From an uncultured Prevotellaceae bacterium (GTDB lineage Bacteria; Bacteroidota; Bacteroidia; Bacteroidales; Muribaculaceae), in the NCBI GenBank assembly GCA_900314215.1, contig OMUK01000078.1, forward strand, positions 1-43,063: DNA of 43,063 nucleotides, in the 5' to 3' direction. Below are positions 35,762 through 43,063 of the stretch, piece by piece (position 1 is the stretch's first letter; every line of letters begins with the position of its first letter). A program made the translations under genes and the position numbers. A model generated the notes under the pieces. The model ran no database searches, had not been told where the DNA came from, and was given only the letters and a program-made list of their open reading frames with translations.

Positions 35762-37894
35762 ATGGAACAACTCACTCAGAAATTGGGCTCTGGCGAAATG
35801 GTGATACAAGAATTGCCATTGCCACAATTGACCTCGGGCATGGTGTTGGTCAAGAACCACTACTCGCTCATAAGCGCGGGTACCGAGGGCACCACAGTGA
35901 AATCGGCTCGTAAGAGCCTGATTGGAAAGGCCAAGGAGCGCCCGCAGCAGGTGAAGCAAGTGCTCGACACATTGAAAACCAAGGGCATTGTGCAGACCTA
36001 TCGCGCCGTCGTGAAAAAGCTTGATGCTTACTCGCCTTTGGGCTACAGCTGTGCTGGTGAGGTGATCGATGTGGCCGACGATGTCACCGAGTTTAAAGTT
36101 GGCGACCTGGTGGCTTGTGCCGGTGCTGGCTATGCCAATCATGCCGAGGTCGTGAGTGTCCCGGTGAACCTGTGCGTGAAACTTCACGACGATGCCGACC
36201 TCTCGGTAGCGTGCTACAACACAGTGGGTGCGATTGCTATGCAGGGTGTGCGCCAGGCCGATTTGCGGCTGGGCGAGACGTGCGCCGTGATAGGCTTGGG
36301 CCTGATAGGCGAGATCGTGTGCCACTTGTTGAAGGCTTCGGGCATATATGTCGTGGGCGTTGATGTCTCTGAAAATGCAGTGAATGCCGCTCGCAATAAT
36401 TGTGTCGACTTGGGCATCGTGCGCAATGCTCCGGGCATCGAGGAGCAGATTGCCGCCAGCACTGGCGGCTTGGGCGTTGATGCAGTGATTATTGCTGCCG
36501 GCACGTCGAGTCTCGACCCCATCAACTTTGCTGGCGCGATTGCCCGCAAAAAGGGCAGGGTAGTGGTGCTTGGCGCTGTGCCCACTGGCTTTGAGAGAAA
36601 TCCCTACTGGTACAAAAAGGAACTTGAATTGCGCATGTCGTGCTCCTATGGCCCTGGTCGCTACGACAATAAATATGAGGAAGAGGGCATTGATTACCCA
36701 GCCCCCTATGTGCGGTGGACCGAGAAGCGAAACATGGAGGCATTCCAGCAGCTTCTCTACACCCACAAGATTGATTTGTCGCACTTGACAACCCACCGCT
36801 TCAAGTTTGAAGACGCTCCTCGGGCCTACGACATCATTGCCAAGCGCAGTGAGCCTTATCTGGGCATGGTCCTTGAGTATGACTACACCAAGGAGCACGT
36901 GCGCAAGGCAATGACTATAGCCCAAAATGCACCGCTCACGTCGATCAACATTGGCTTTATAGGGGCTGGCAGTTATGCGCAAAGCAATCTTTTGCCCTAC
37001 TTGCCGCCCGAGAGCGAGGTGGGCCGAGTGTGCGTGATGACCAATTCGGGCACCACCTCAAAGCGTGTGGCCGAGAAGTATCATTTCTCGCAGTGCACCT
37101 CGAGTGAGGACGACATCATCCAAAATCAAGATATCAACACTTTGTTCATCACTACCCGCCACAACTCGCATGCAAAATATGTGATTGATGGCTTGAAGGC
37201 TGGCAAAAATGTATATGTCGAGAAACCGCTGTGCCTTGATATCGATGAGCTGAATGAGATACAAGACTTGTGCGAGCAGCAGCATTGCGGCGTGATGATA
37301 GGCTTCAACCGTCGTTTCTCACCGCTCACCACACTGCTCAAGCAGGAGATGGGCGAGGGAAAGATGTCGATGATCTATCGTGTGAATGCCGGCTTCATCC
37401 CTTCATCGTCATGGATTCAAGACAAGGCGATAGGCGGCGGACGCATCTTGGGCGAAGTGTGTCATTTCATCGATTTGATGGCATTCATTTGTGGCAGCAA
37501 TCCCGTGCAAGTGTCGGCTTCGGCTTTGCCCGACCCCGAGGGTCTCAACGACACGGTCAACATCATTGTCGAGTTTGCCAATGGCTCTACGGGCGTGGTG
37601 GCCTATTATGCCAATGGGCCCAAGAGTCTGCCCAAGGAGTACTTGGAAGTTTACGCTTCGGGTAAGGCTGGCATCATCCACGATTTCAAGAAATGCGAAA
37701 TCTATGGCAAGAAAGTGGCTACCCGCAAGCTGGCGGTTCAAGATAAGGGCCAGAAGTGCATGATGCAGGCTTTCTTCGACTCGTTGAGGGGTGGCTCGCT
37801 GCCCATTCCGCTCGATGAAATCTTCAGTGTGACCCGGGCTACTTTTGCTGCCATCAAGTCGATTCAGCAAGCTGGGGCCCCGGTGAGATTTTAG
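35762..37894 (+). CDS. bi-domain oxidoreductase: zinc-type alcohol dehydrogenase plus Gfo/Idh/MocA
   Basis: A 710-residue fusion of two NAD(P)-dependent domains. Residues about 1-385 are a medium-chain dehydrogenase: HYSLISAGTEGT, GYSCAGEV (near 97) and the cofactor motif VIGLGLIGEIV (near 176). Classical structural zinc cysteines are not evident. Residues about 393-705 are a Gfo/Idh/MocA domain: NIGFIGAGSYAQSNLLPYL, then VYVEKPLCLD (EKP motif) and GGGRILGEVCHFIDLM. This pair is known from polysaccharide loci, often with heparinase-like genes, where its reaction is undefined. It may interconvert a carrier-linked sugar via a keto intermediate. It closes the plus-strand locus, 80 nt after KAS III. 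Confidence 0.88.
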   Translation: MEQLTQKLGSGEMVIQELPLPQLTSGMVLVKNHYSLISAGTEGTTVKSARKSLIGKAKERPQQVKQVLDTLKTKGIVQTYRAVVKKLDAYSPLGYSCAGEVIDVADDVTEFKVGDLVACAGAGYANHAEVVSVPVNLCVKLHDDADLSVACYNTVGAIAMQGVRQADLRLGETCAVIGLGLIGEIVCHLLKASGIYVVGVDVSENAVNAARNNCVDLGIVRNAPGIEEQIAASTGGLGVDAVIIAAGTSSLDPINFAGAIARKKGRVVVLGAVPTGFERNPYWYKKELELRMSCSYGPGRYDNKYEEEGIDYPAPYVRWTEKRNMEAFQQLLYTHKIDLSHLTTHRFKFEDAPRAYDIIAKRSEPYLGMVLEYDYTKEHVRKAMTIAQNAPLTSINIGFIGAGSYAQSNLLPYLPPESEVGRVCVMTNSGTTSKRVAEKYHFSQCTSSEDDIIQNQDINTLFITTRHNSHAKYVIDGLKAGKNVYVEKPLCLDIDELNEIQDLCEQQHCGVMIGFNRRFSPLTTLLKQEMGEGKMSMIYRVNAGFIPSSSWIQDKAIGGGRILGEVCHFIDLMAFICGSNPVQVSASALPDPEGLNDTVNIIVEFANGSTGVVAYYANGPKSLPKEYLEVYASGKAGIIHDFKKCEIYGKKVATRKLAVQDKGQKCMMQAFFDSLRGGSLPIPLDEIFSVTRATFAAIKSIQQAGAPVRF

Positions 37895-37927
37895 CTGCGA
37901 TGGCGCGATATTGAGGGGAAAGCTAGC

Positions 37928-39211
37928 TCAGTTTTTGTTTTCTCCAAGGATTTCGGCGAGCACATACATGCTGCCGCCGGCATACACGAGGTCGCCGCTT
38001 TGTGCGGCCTGCAAGGCTGTGTGATAGGCCTCTTGCACGCTATCATAGCTGCTGCCCGTCAGGTGATGGGTGGCAGCTTTTTCTTTGAGCTCGGCGGCGG
38101 GCAGGGCGCGGGCCGACTGGGCGTTGCAATAGTAGTAGGTGGCATCGCGGGGCAGCATCTCGAGTATGTCGTCGATATCCTTGTCGCGCATGAAGCCCAG
38201 CACCATGTGCAGGTGGTCGTAGTGCTCCTCTTGCAGCTGGCGAGTGATATAGAGGAATGCCCCCACGTTGTGCCCCGAGTCGCACACCACTTTGGGCCTG
38301 GTGCCTAGCACTTGCCAGCGGCCTATCAGGCCCGAGAGCTCGGCAACGTGGGCAAAGGCGTATTTCACGTCGTCGTCGGTGATCTTCAGGCCCAAGCCTC
38401 GCAACACTTCCACGCAGTTGAGCACGGTGTTGGCGTTCTTGATTTGGTACTCGCCGCCCAGTTGGTCGTCGATTGGCCCCATGGCGGTCATGAGTTGCAG
38501 CTTGCTGCCGTCGATGTGGCCCTCGTTCACGAGCGGGTGCTCTTGCGCCAGGGTGATGGGGGAGTGTGTGGCGCTGGCTTTGTCAAGAAACACGCGGCGC
38601 ACGTCGCCCTCGGCCTCGCCCACTACCACTGGGATGCCGGGCTTGATGATGCCGGCTTTCTCACCGGCTATCTGTGCCAGCGTGTCGCCCAGAAACTGGG
38701 TGTGGTCGAGCGAGATGTTGGTGATCACGCTCAGCATGGGGGTGATGATGTTGGTGCTGTCGAGCCGTCCGCCCAGGCCCACCTCAATCACTGCATAGTC
38801 CACATTGCATTTCTTGAAGTAGTCAAATGCCATGGTCGAGGTGAGTTCGAAGAAACTGGGGTGACCCTTGTAGCCCGTGGCAAAGTAGCGCTGCACGAAG
38901 TCGACCACTTGCTCCTGTGGTATCATCTCGCCATTCACCCTGATGCGCTCTCTGAAGTCGACGATGTGGGGCGAGGTGTAGAGGCCCACTTTGTGCCCGG
39001 CTTGTTGCAGCACGGTGGCGAGCAGGTGAGCGACCGAGCCTTTGCCGTTGGTGCCTGCCACGTGTATGCACTTGTAGGCTCGGTGCGGGTTGCCAAATAG
39101 GTCGTCGAGCTCATGGCTGGTGCCCAATCCTGGCTTGTAGGCACTGCCGCCCTGGCGTTCAAACATGGGCAGTTGCCTGTAAAGATAATCTATCGTTTCG
39201 TTATAATTCAT
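37928..39211 (-). CDS. folC: folylpolyglutamate synthase / dihydrofolate synthase
   Basis: A 427-residue Mur-ligase-fold enzyme that adds glutamate to dihydropteroate and then to folates with ATP. The P-loop GTNGKGSVAHLL is at about 51-62, followed by YTSPHIVDFRERIRVNG (about 78-94), EVGLGGRLDSTN (about 140) and the C-terminal domain motifs WQVLG and DSGHN. Length and motifs are normal. The ATG at 39211 lies 3 nt after the stop of the second chromate-transporter gene, so it is the last gene of a three-gene operon. It is convergent with the polysaccharide locus. Confidence 0.95.
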   Translation of the reverse strand: MNYNETIDYLYRQLPMFERQGGSAYKPGLGTSHELDDLFGNPHRAYKCIHVAGTNGKGSVAHLLATVLQQAGHKVGLYTSPHIVDFRERIRVNGEMIPQEQVVDFVQRYFATGYKGHPSFFELTSTMAFDYFKKCNVDYAVIEVGLGGRLDSTNIITPMLSVITNISLDHTQFLGDTLAQIAGEKAGIIKPGIPVVVGEAEGDVRRVFLDKASATHSPITLAQEHPLVNEGHIDGSKLQLMTAMGPIDDQLGGEYQIKNANTVLNCVEVLRGLGLKITDDDVKYAFAHVAELSGLIGRWQVLGTRPKVVCDSGHNVGAFLYITRQLQEEHYDHLHMVLGFMRDKDIDDILEMLPRDATYYYCNAQSARALPAAELKEKAATHHLTGSSYDSVQEAYHTALQAAQSGDLVYAGGSMYVLAEILGENKN

Positions 39212-39214
39212 GAC

Positions 39215-39772
39215 TCAAATAAAAATAAAGTAACCTATGACGCCTGCGGCTATGATCACGAGTATGGGGTGAATCTTGGTGAAATACACCACGCCGAAGC
39301 TGCCCACACACAGCAGCACCGACTTGATGATGTCGGGCTCGGTAGTGCCAAAGTTCTCGCCGTTCATCAGCAGCAATGCCGCGCTGGCGATAAGTCCCAC
39401 CACTACCGGGCGCAGTCCCATGAAGGCCCCCTTGATGATGGCGCTGCTCTCGTGCTTGGTGATGAAGTGGCTGGCGTAGAGCACCAGCAGGAATGGCGGC
39501 AACACCACTGCCACGGTAGCTGCCAGCGACCCGAGCACGCTGCCTCCGCAGGCCACGTAGCCAATGTAGGTGGCACTGTTGATGCCTATGGGGCCAGGCG
39601 TCATCTGCGAGATGGCCACAATGTCGGTAAAGGTTTGGTTGGTGATTTGTGGGCACCAGCTCGACCCCACAATTTCGTTCTGAATGAGCGAGAGCATGGC
39701 ATAGCCGCCGCCAAAGCCGAAGAGCCCGATTTTCAAGTAGGCCCATATGAGTTTGAGATAGGTCTCTAGCAT
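39215..39772 (-). CDS. half-size chromate transporter (CHR domain), second subunit
   Basis: A 185-residue membrane protein comprising one CHR domain (about six helices). Signature segments: KIGLFGFGGGYAMLSLIQNEIV (about 16-37) and QMTPGPIGINSATYIG (about 54-69). Half-size CHR proteins usually occur as adjacent pairs that work together as an oppositely oriented dimer. They export chromate in tested cases, but in gut bacteria the natural anion is uncertain. Its first 7 nt overlap the end of the first CHR gene, a translational-coupling arrangement. Confidence 0.92.
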   Translation of the reverse strand: MLETYLKLIWAYLKIGLFGFGGGYAMLSLIQNEIVGSSWCPQITNQTFTDIVAISQMTPGPIGINSATYIGYVACGGSVLGSLAATVAVVLPPFLLVLYASHFITKHESSAIIKGAFMGLRPVVVGLIASAALLLMNGENFGTTEPDIIKSVLLCVGSFGVVYFTKIHPILVIIAAGVIGYFIFI

Positions 39773-40356
39773 TGCTCGCCCTCCTTCTTTTTCTTAACCA
39801 CAAAGTTCACGTAATATAGGTATCCACCGGCAGCGCCCAGCACGATGTAGACGATGGGGTTTGACACATAGGCCCACTTCGAGTAGATGAGCAATGCCAC
39901 GGCTATTGGGATAATCACCGTTTTCCAGTTGATGTGGGCGCTCTTGGCCGTCGTTATCACTGGCGCGATGATGAGGGCCACCACAGCAGGACGTATTCCC
40001 TTGAAGATGGCCGTGAGCGTGGCGTTGTTCTTGATGGTGTCGGGCGTGAGGAAGATGGCGATGAGCAAGATGATGACAAACGAGGGCACGATGGTGCCTA
40101 TCGATGCTGCCAGGCTCCCTTTCACCCCGCGCAGCCGGTCGCCTATCACGGTAGATATGTTCACTGCCAGAATGCCGGGCATCGACTGGGCAATGGCCAG
40201 CAGGTCGAGAAAGTCGTCCTCCTCAATCCAGTGCCTGTTGTCGACAATCTCGCGCTGTATGATCGATATCATGGCCCATCCGCCACCGAAGGTGAACAAG
40301 CCTATCTTGAAAAACGTGACAAACAGTTGAATGTAGACATTGTCTTTTATTTTCAT
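39766..40356 (-). CDS. half-size chromate transporter (CHR domain), first subunit
   Basis: A 196-residue CHR-domain membrane protein, partner of the gene at 39215. Signature segments: KIGLFTFGGGWAMISIIQREIVD (about 14-36) and AQSMPGILAVNISTVIGD (about 51-68). The C-terminus is Lys-rich (VVKKKKEGEQC). I take the ATG at 40356 since the -7 box TAATTTTG lies 20 nt upstream, after the in-frame upstream ATG at 40425, which would precede the promoter. It leads the operon that also carries folC. Confidence 0.9.
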   Translation of the reverse strand: MKIKDNVYIQLFVTFFKIGLFTFGGGWAMISIIQREIVDNRHWIEEDDFLDLLAIAQSMPGILAVNISTVIGDRLRGVKGSLAASIGTIVPSFVIILLIAIFLTPDTIKNNATLTAIFKGIRPAVVALIIAPVITTAKSAHINWKTVIIPIAVALLIYSKWAYVSNPIVYIVLGAAGGYLYYVNFVVKKKKEGEQC

Positions 40357-40371
40357 TGTCGCTACAATTGT

Positions 40372-40385
40372 GGCCACAAAATTAC
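40372..40385 (-). promoter_or_regulatory. promoter word of the chromate-transporter/folC operon
   Basis: Minus-strand GTAATTTTGTGGCC contains the -7 box TAATTTTG (40384-40377), 20 nt before the ATG at 40356. The 14 bases are identical to those before lon and the histidine phosphatase gene. Confidence 0.55.
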
Positions 40386-40674
40386 AAAATTTTTGGGCTA
40401 TTTCACAGCCATAGCGACCACACAATAGCGTTTTCTAAACTGCTTTTTATGATTGCATGCTGCCTTTCCCCATTAGAAACTTTGCTCATTGCACGTGGAG
40501 TGCCGCGAAAGAATGTATAGTAAATTTTTGAGAATCAAAAATATTTTGTAATATTGCAAAATAGAAATACATAGCACTAACCTTCTATGCATAATTTTTT
40601 TAAAACCGTTGAGCAAGTCTGCCACAATTTTGACTTGAGTAAGTACATTCATCATTCATTGAGCATGAGTCGTA
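40386..40674. other. AT-rich intergenic region before the outer-membrane barrel gene
   Basis: No gene is supported here. The stretch is AT-rich, with poly-T and poly-A patches. TAATATTG at about 40550 is one mismatch from the -7 consensus and could be the promoter for the plus-strand gene at 40675, implying a leader of roughly 110 nt. No strong hairpin was seen. Confidence 0.35.
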
Positions 40675-43062
40675 ATGATGGTAATGTTTTTTTTGTATAA
40701 AAATCCAATAAAACCATACAGCTTGTATGGAAAAATATTATTCACGGTCTTGCTTTTATTGCAAGCCGTGAGCTCCTATGCATATGTAATTAAAGGCACT
40801 ATAGTTGATGAACAAAACAACCCAATAAGAAAAGCTGTTGTAATTGGTCGTAATAGCGCCAACAAAATAAAAGTAGGTGTTGAGACTGATCCTTTTGGGC
40901 AATTTACATCGGGAAATGTAAAGGATTCCACCTTGTCGATAGAAATAAATAAGGATGGCTATACTCCTGTCTATATTAATGTGAATGGCACTGACGACGA
41001 GTTTGTTGATTTGGGCGTGGTTAAGCTAAACAAACAGGCAATTGAGCTAAATGAGGTGACGGTCACAGCACAATCGATAATACAAAAACCCGACAGATAC
41101 ATCTTAATCCCATCATCCAAAGAAATCGTCCACTCAACCGATGGCCTTTCGCTGCTCAACAACATGCAATACAAAATGCCTGGGCTCATAGTAAACGAAA
41201 CATTGCAAAGGGTGCAAGTCGACGGAAAGACACCTGTATTTAAGATGAACGGGAAACCCAGCAGTTTAAGTAAATTCCTGTCATTGAAACCTCAAGATGT
41301 ATCACGCATTGAGTATTACGACAGCCCAGATGTGAGGTACGACAACCGTCAGGTTATCAATGTGATCTTGAAGCCTCGTGAGGATGGAGGTACAGTGATG
41401 ACCAATGTGCTCACAGCTGTGACGACAGAGTTTGTCAACGCGAATGCAGGAGTGAATTATCATAGCAAGAAATCGGAATGGGATTTCAACTATCGCACCA
41501 ACTGGCGAGATTACGACAAAAGAGAAATAAACTCGCAAGCAGAGTATATAGGGCGTGAAGAGCCCATAAAAAGATCTCAAGAGGGAATGCCAGGAAAGTT
41601 TCAGTACTTGAGCAATGAGTTGCTGCTGGGTTACACCTATATGCATAATCCTGCAACCACATTTATGGCACAACTGGGACTTGCTCTCGAAGATCAAGAC
41701 ATCAATGACAATGCAATTGTTTCTCAGTCGTTTAAAAACAACAGAACAAACTACACCAATCTTAAACACAACAATATTAATTTTAAATCTCCAAACTTAG
41801 ATCTTTTCTTCAGGAAGCAGATCGACAAACGCCAATACATAGAGGCAAACTTGTATAGCCGATATTCTTCGGGCAAATACGATAGAGATTACTATGATTT
41901 GCATGATGAAATGGCCAGAAACGATACAACAATGACTCATATCGCCAACAAGTCATGGCGTGCAGGCCTGGAATTCATGTACAGCCGGTCGTTTGACCGT
42001 TTTACCACCAACTTTGGCCTGCAAGATTATTATAATGGCGCAGAAAACAAGCAATCCGAAAATGGGCTAACGGAAAAAGTGAGAATCAATCAAAACCGAT
42101 TGTCGGCCTATGGTCAGATTTTTGGTCGAATAAAAACGCTGCGATATTCGGCAAGCCTAAATCTTGTTTACAACCATAGCGACAACAATTCATACATTGT
42201 GAACGCTGTGAGATTGAAATCGAACATCAGTATGAACCTTCCGTTGTCGAAATATGTGACAGTAAATTACTTGCTCATGTATGACCCGTCAATGCCTTCT
42301 GTATCACAGCAATCATCGACAGTGCAGAGGATCGACGACATCTCGATAAGACAAGGCAACCCCGACTTAAATCCGTCAGAATATCTACGAAATAGGATTT
42401 TTATACGGTATAGCTTTAAGAAATTTACCACTTCCCTGTGGGCGGCACACAGCCGTAATTTTAATCCCATCTATTACTCTTACAGCTATATTGCAGATAA
42501 ATCCAGCCCCTATTACGATAAATTTATGAGTAAGCCCATCAATGGCAGCCATGACGACCTGATAAATCTTGAATTGAACCTGTCGGTACAGGATTTGTTT
42601 GGTTTTGCAACAATATGGGGCAAGCTTGGCTGGGACAATTATCACTTGGATATTTCAACAACAAGTTATCGCAAAAATCGGTTATATGCATCACTAAATG
42701 GCGCAGTAAGTTTTGGCGCTTGGCTAGTGTCGGCCAACTATGATATCGTGCCTCGCTACAACTTGTCGGGCAATGTTTTCAGTACAAATGACCGATGGAA
42801 TTCGATATCTCTAAATTATCGATACAAAAGATGGAATTTTTCGGCAACAGCTATAAACCTGTTCACAAAACGCGGTTCCAATTATAAAAGAATAACGATA
42901 TCTGATGTTCACCCCGAAACCCTCACTCAAAATATAAAAAACAATGCTAACAAGGTTCTGCTCGGTGTTAACTATACGTTTGATTTTGGCAAGAGACAGA
43001 AAAAAGCAAATCGCATGTTGCAAAATGGCGGCATTGATCGAGGCGTAGATATAAACTATTAA
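40675..43062 (+). CDS. outer-membrane beta-barrel protein, TonB-receptor-like with carboxypeptidase-regulatory domain
   Basis: A 795-residue outer-membrane protein. A signal peptide (KILFTVLLLLQAVSSYAY, about 20-37) is followed by a CarboxypepD_reg-like beta-sandwich at about 38-115 (IKGTIVDEQNNPIRKAVVIG). Next come a plug-like domain (ELNEVTVTAQSIIQ, then LLNNMQYKMPGLIVN and DVSRIEYYDSPDVRYD, to about 235) and a long run of alternating aromatic beta strands to the C-terminus (OMP_b-brl_3 type). It ends at 43062, one base before the window's end, so it appears complete. Three in-frame ATGs lie at 40675, 40678 and 40684; the choice is uncertain. No SusD partner can be seen in the window. Codon use is clearly AT-richer than in the genes to its left. 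Confidence 0.87.
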   Translation: MMVMFFLYKNPIKPYSLYGKILFTVLLLLQAVSSYAYVIKGTIVDEQNNPIRKAVVIGRNSANKIKVGVETDPFGQFTSGNVKDSTLSIEINKDGYTPVYINVNGTDDEFVDLGVVKLNKQAIELNEVTVTAQSIIQKPDRYILIPSSKEIVHSTDGLSLLNNMQYKMPGLIVNETLQRVQVDGKTPVFKMNGKPSSLSKFLSLKPQDVSRIEYYDSPDVRYDNRQVINVILKPREDGGTVMTNVLTAVTTEFVNANAGVNYHSKKSEWDFNYRTNWRDYDKREINSQAEYIGREEPIKRSQEGMPGKFQYLSNELLLGYTYMHNPATTFMAQLGLALEDQDINDNAIVSQSFKNNRTNYTNLKHNNINFKSPNLDLFFRKQIDKRQYIEANLYSRYSSGKYDRDYYDLHDEMARNDTTMTHIANKSWRAGLEFMYSRSFDRFTTNFGLQDYYNGAENKQSENGLTEKVRINQNRLSAYGQIFGRIKTLRYSASLNLVYNHSDNNSYIVNAVRLKSNISMNLPLSKYVTVNYLLMYDPSMPSVSQQSSTVQRIDDISIRQGNPDLNPSEYLRNRIFIRYSFKKFTTSLWAAHSRNFNPIYYSYSYIADKSSPYYDKFMSKPINGSHDDLINLELNLSVQDLFGFATIWGKLGWDNYHLDISTTSYRKNRLYASLNGAVSFGAWLVSANYDIVPRYNLSGNVFSTNDRWNSISLNYRYKRWNFSATAINLFTKRGSNYKRITISDVHPETLTQNIKNNANKVLLGVNYTFDFGKRQKKANRMLQNGGIDRGVDINY

Positions 43063-43063
43063 A

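Noticed and set aside
35714-36982. 422-codon antisense reading frame over the bi-domain oxidoreductase
   Set aside because: The sense strand encodes a clearly recognised fusion with motifs. The antisense product has no recognisable domain or promoter.
37895-37927. Terminator between the bi-domain oxidoreductase and folC
   Set aside because: Only a weak GGGGAAA/TTTTCTCC pairing and an AGCTAGCT palindrome are visible; not enough to call.

Overview
The window looks like a chromosome segment from a gut-type Bacteroidales species, probably Muribaculaceae/Prevotellaceae-like. This is inferred from gene content and signals, not from a marker gene. Supporting signs are TAnnTTTG -7 promoter boxes (often with TTG/TTTG about 20 nt upstream), few Shine-Dalgarno sequences, lipoproteins with an SDDN-type sequence after the lipid cysteine, an UpxY-type antiterminator in front of a polysaccharide locus, and a TonB-receptor-like outer membrane barrel. 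No rRNA, tRNA, CRISPR array, transposase or phage gene was seen.

Left part (1-17.8 kb), housekeeping and small stand-alone genes: a secreted helical-repeat protein; an intergenic patch with two large inverted repeats; an Nramp metal transporter; a decayed patch at 3.1-5.5 kb (frameshifted receiver domain, di-haem oxidoreductase lipoprotein lacking its 3' end, methyltransferase lacking its 5' half); glutathione peroxidase plus rubredoxin; an NmrA-like oxidoreductase; a histidine phosphatase divergent from an alpha/beta-hydrolase; a P-loop/CYTH protein resembling animal TTD14; a YihY/BrkB membrane protein overlapping a Rid-family gene; Lon protease; two small secreted proteins (one with a one-base frameshift in its signal peptide); and groES-groEL behind a sigma-54-type promoter.

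Middle part (17.9-37.9 kb), an exopolysaccharide/capsule locus, all on the + strand: an alpha/alpha-toroid protein overlapping a WecG/TagA glycosyltransferase, an UpxY antiterminator, Wza-type export lipoprotein, Wzc-type chain-length/tyrosine kinase, WecC-type UDP-ManNAc dehydrogenase, two polymerase-like membrane proteins (EpsG-type and O-antigen polymerase/ligase-type), Wzx flippase, GT11 fucosyltransferase-like, GT32 and GT4 enzymes. It continues with an acyl-modification cassette (hexapeptide acyltransferase, metallo-beta-lactamase-fold hydrolase, acyl carrier protein, SDR reductase, KAS III) and ends with a two-domain alcohol-dehydrogenase/Gfo-Idh-MocA oxidoreductase. A Wzx/Wzy pathway making an acylated, uronic-acid-containing polymer is the simplest reading. 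The initiating phosphosugar transferase and the UDP-GlcNAc 2-epimerase are not in the window.

Right part (37.9-43.06 kb): a minus-strand operon of two half-size chromate-transporter proteins and folC, then an AT-richer plus-strand gene for an outer-membrane beta-barrel receptor that ends at the last bases of the window.

The observations most worth checking are the acyl cassette with its own internal promoter, the sigma-54 promoter with an upstream palindrome before groESL, the TTD14-like protein, the deletion fusion at 5.13 kb, the homopolymer frameshift at 15.39 kb, the 14-base promoter word used identically at three genes, and several apparently leaderless starts.
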